This document shows positions 5,256 through 6,602 of a DNA stretch of 6,602 nt, in pieces. The notes under the pieces were generated by a model. It was not told the origin of the DNA. It saw only the letters and a list, made by a program, of their open reading frames with translations, and did no database searches. This DNA comes from an uncultured bacterium (GTDB taxonomy: Bacteria > Bacteroidota > Bacteroidia > Chitinophagales > Chitinophagaceae). The stretch is from NCBI GenBank assembly GCA_903957405.1, contig CAJBPC010000527.1, forward strand, positions 1-6,602. The letters are read 5' to 3'. A program made the translations under genes and the position numbers. Every line of letters starts with the position of its first letter. Within the stretch, counting starts at the first letter, position 1.

Positions 5256-6602
5256 ATGTCGACGGAACGGATTGACCTTGGAGAGCGACTCTCATCCCTT
5301 TCTCCTGACGAACTGGAGTCGCTTCTGAGAAGCCTGGATCAGGTCGAACGGACAGATGCCACAGGCGACAAAGACGCGACACAACATCTGTCAGGGGAAG
5401 AGTCCGGTGAAGGCATCTTTCCTGCCACCTATGCTCAGATCCTTTTCTGGAGGCAGTACGACGCCGACCGGGGCGGTTCAAACAACCATCAGTCGATGGC
5501 CTTTCGCATCCGCGGGGGGCTGGATGTCGAAGCGTTAAAGTCCTCTTTTCAGATTCTTTCCGATTCCCAGCCCTCGTTGCGCACGGTGTATTTCGAGGAT
5601 GACCGTGACGTCTGGCAGCACATAAAACCATCGCTTCCCATACCCTTCGAGTTCATCGATTCGGATGCGTTGCCCGACATCGAGGAGTTCCTGAAGAGGC
5701 CCTTCGATCTGGAGTCGGAGCCTCCTATCCGGGTGCGACTTGTAAGGGAAGAGGTGGATGTCCATCTGCTGCAGATCGTGTTGCATCATATCGCCTCCGA
5801 CGGGAGGTCGAAGGTGGTCATGCTTCAGCGGTTGTCAGAAATTTACAATAGTCTGAAGACAGGAGATGCCGCAGAAGCAAGTATCCATGCTTCGCATCTG
5901 GGCAGAAAGGCGATTGCGGAAAGAGCATGGCTGTCAGATCCGGCGTCTGAGGAGACGAAGCGCTACTGGCAGGAGTCATCTTTCTCCAAAGGCATAGGGC
6001 ATCCCTGGCCCGGGGGCCGTCATCGGGTTAGGGATTTGAACACCGACCCGTATGTATCGGACAGATTGGATCTCGATCTGGGAGAGGATCTGTCGCAAAA
6101 ACTGCGATTATACGCATCGGAAAGGGGGATGACACCATTGCAGGTGATGATGGGCTGTTACTTTCTTTGTTTGCAGAGATTGGGTCCTGGTGGAGCCGTG
6201 ACCTTCGGGATGCCGGTGGACATGCGTAACCGCGAGGAGGATGGATCCATGGTGGGATGTTTCATGAACGTGGTTCCCGTCACCATGGATGCGGAGCCGC
6301 CCGGCAGCATCGAAGACTATCTCGCTCTTGCCGCCGAGCGTATGAGAAGTGCCGTCGAGCATGCGAGGATGCCGCTGTTCAGCATCCTGGAGGTCGGGTT
6401 TTCGGCTGGTGATTCGGCGAGGACCATGGCATGGAAGACGATCGTGAATTTCAAGGAGGATCATGCCGACGCCTTGTTTTTTTCAGGTGCATCGATCGAA
6501 TGCTTGCCCTACATGCAGCTTGGGACTTCGGGCGACATAGCACTCACATTGAACCGATCACGCGTAAAAGAAGGCCGGCACTCCATCGCTTTTTCGGCAG
6601 AC
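5256..6602 (+). CDS. NRPS protein, N-terminal linker and condensation domain; runs off the right edge
   Basis: The frame from ATG 5256 stays open for 449 codons to the last base, so the 3' end is missing. Residues 1-~28 form a linker (LGERLSSLSPDELESLLRSL). The condensation domain follows: C1 ATYAQILFW (57-65), a C2 region LRTVYFED (108-115) preceded by SQPS instead of the usual RHE, catalytic C3 HHIASDG (177-183, HHxxxDG intact), KRYWQE (235-240), C5 VTFGMPVDMRNR...MVGCFMNVVPV (316-342) and C6-like HARMPLFSILE (369-379). Such domains form the peptide bond between the upstream carrier-bound acyl group and the amino acid on the downstream carrier. Here the donor is most simply the carrier of the preceding A-PCP protein. 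An adenylation-carrier pair is expected next but lies outside. Start: the leader TGAAAAAATACGAAT is A-rich without a Shine-Dalgarno site, as in the other genes here. It has no promoter of its own in the 36-base gap, so it should be co-transcribed. Donor or acceptor stereochemistry class cannot be decided by eye. Confidence 0.95.
   Translation, partial: MSTERIDLGERLSSLSPDELESLLRSLDQVERTDATGDKDATQHLSGEESGEGIFPATYAQILFWRQYDADRGGSNNHQSMAFRIRGGLDVEALKSSFQILSDSQPSLRTVYFEDDRDVWQHIKPSLPIPFEFIDSDALPDIEEFLKRPFDLESEPPIRVRLVREEVDVHLLQIVLHHIASDGRSKVVMLQRLSEIYNSLKTGDAAEASIHASHLGRKAIAERAWLSDPASEETKRYWQESSFSKGIGHPWPGGRHRVRDLNTDPYVSDRLDLDLGEDLSQKLRLYASERGMTPLQVMMGCYFLCLQRLGPGGAVTFGMPVDMRNREEDGSMVGCFMNVVPVTMDAEPPGSIEDYLALAAERMRSAVEHARMPLFSILEVGFSAGDSARTMAWKTIVNFKEDHADALFFSGASIECLPYMQLGTSGDIALTLNRSRVKEGRHSIAFSAD

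Noticed and set aside
5206..5789. Minus-strand open frames of 141 and 84 codons
   Set aside because: They lie antisense to the condensation-domain gene, which is open without a stop from 5256 to the window end and has C1, C3 and C5 motifs.

Overview
The window looks like the chromosome of a Bacteroidota bacterium. The clearest sign is the first gene, which ends in a type IX secretion (Por) C-terminal sorting domain. Supporting signs are a small Bacteroidota-style PID-CTERM-like sorting protein, A-rich leaders instead of strong Shine-Dalgarno sites, and one candidate promoter of the TTTG-N19-TAnnTTTG kind. Moderate GC together with nonribosomal peptide synthetase (NRPS) genes would suit a Chitinophaga-like gliding or soil lineage, but that placement is inference.

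Layout. Bases 1-473 are the 3' end of a secreted T9SS cargo protein, closed by a strong hairpin at 485-528. Bases 572-754 encode a 60-residue protein with a signal peptide, the motif PVDGG, a hydrophobic stretch and a basic tail. Bases 755-1061 hold no recognisable gene. Bases 1062-1337 are an isolated, truncated N-terminus of an adenylate-forming enzyme, probably a relic. Two genes on the minus strand follow: 1373-2098/2125 (an N-terminal DUF1566-like domain joined to a methyltransferase-like C-terminal half) and 2554-3213 (an FkbM-family methyltransferase). They are separated by a 428-base gap that holds only an 18-codon ORF with a good ribosome binding site.

From about 3340 to the right edge, on the plus strand, is the start of an NRPS operon. 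A divergent control region (candidate promoter 3340-3370, overlapped by an inverted repeat at 3333-3354) leads into a 607-residue protein made of an AAE3-like adenylation domain and a carrier domain. After 36 bases comes a second NRPS gene, which begins with a linker and a condensation domain with an intact HHxxxDG motif and runs off the window still open.

How the genes may work together. The first NRPS protein would activate a carboxylic acid and tether it to its own phosphopantetheine arm. Its adenylation domain lacks the Asp that binds the alpha-amino group in amino-acid-activating domains, so the starter is probably not an amino acid. The condensation domain of the next protein would pass that acyl group to the first extender. 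The FkbM protein and the DUF1566/methyltransferase-like protein could be tailoring enzymes of the same cluster, or just neighbours. The truncated adenylation relic suggests that this locus has lost or rearranged NRPS genes. No RNA gene, CRISPR array, insertion sequence or transposase was seen.
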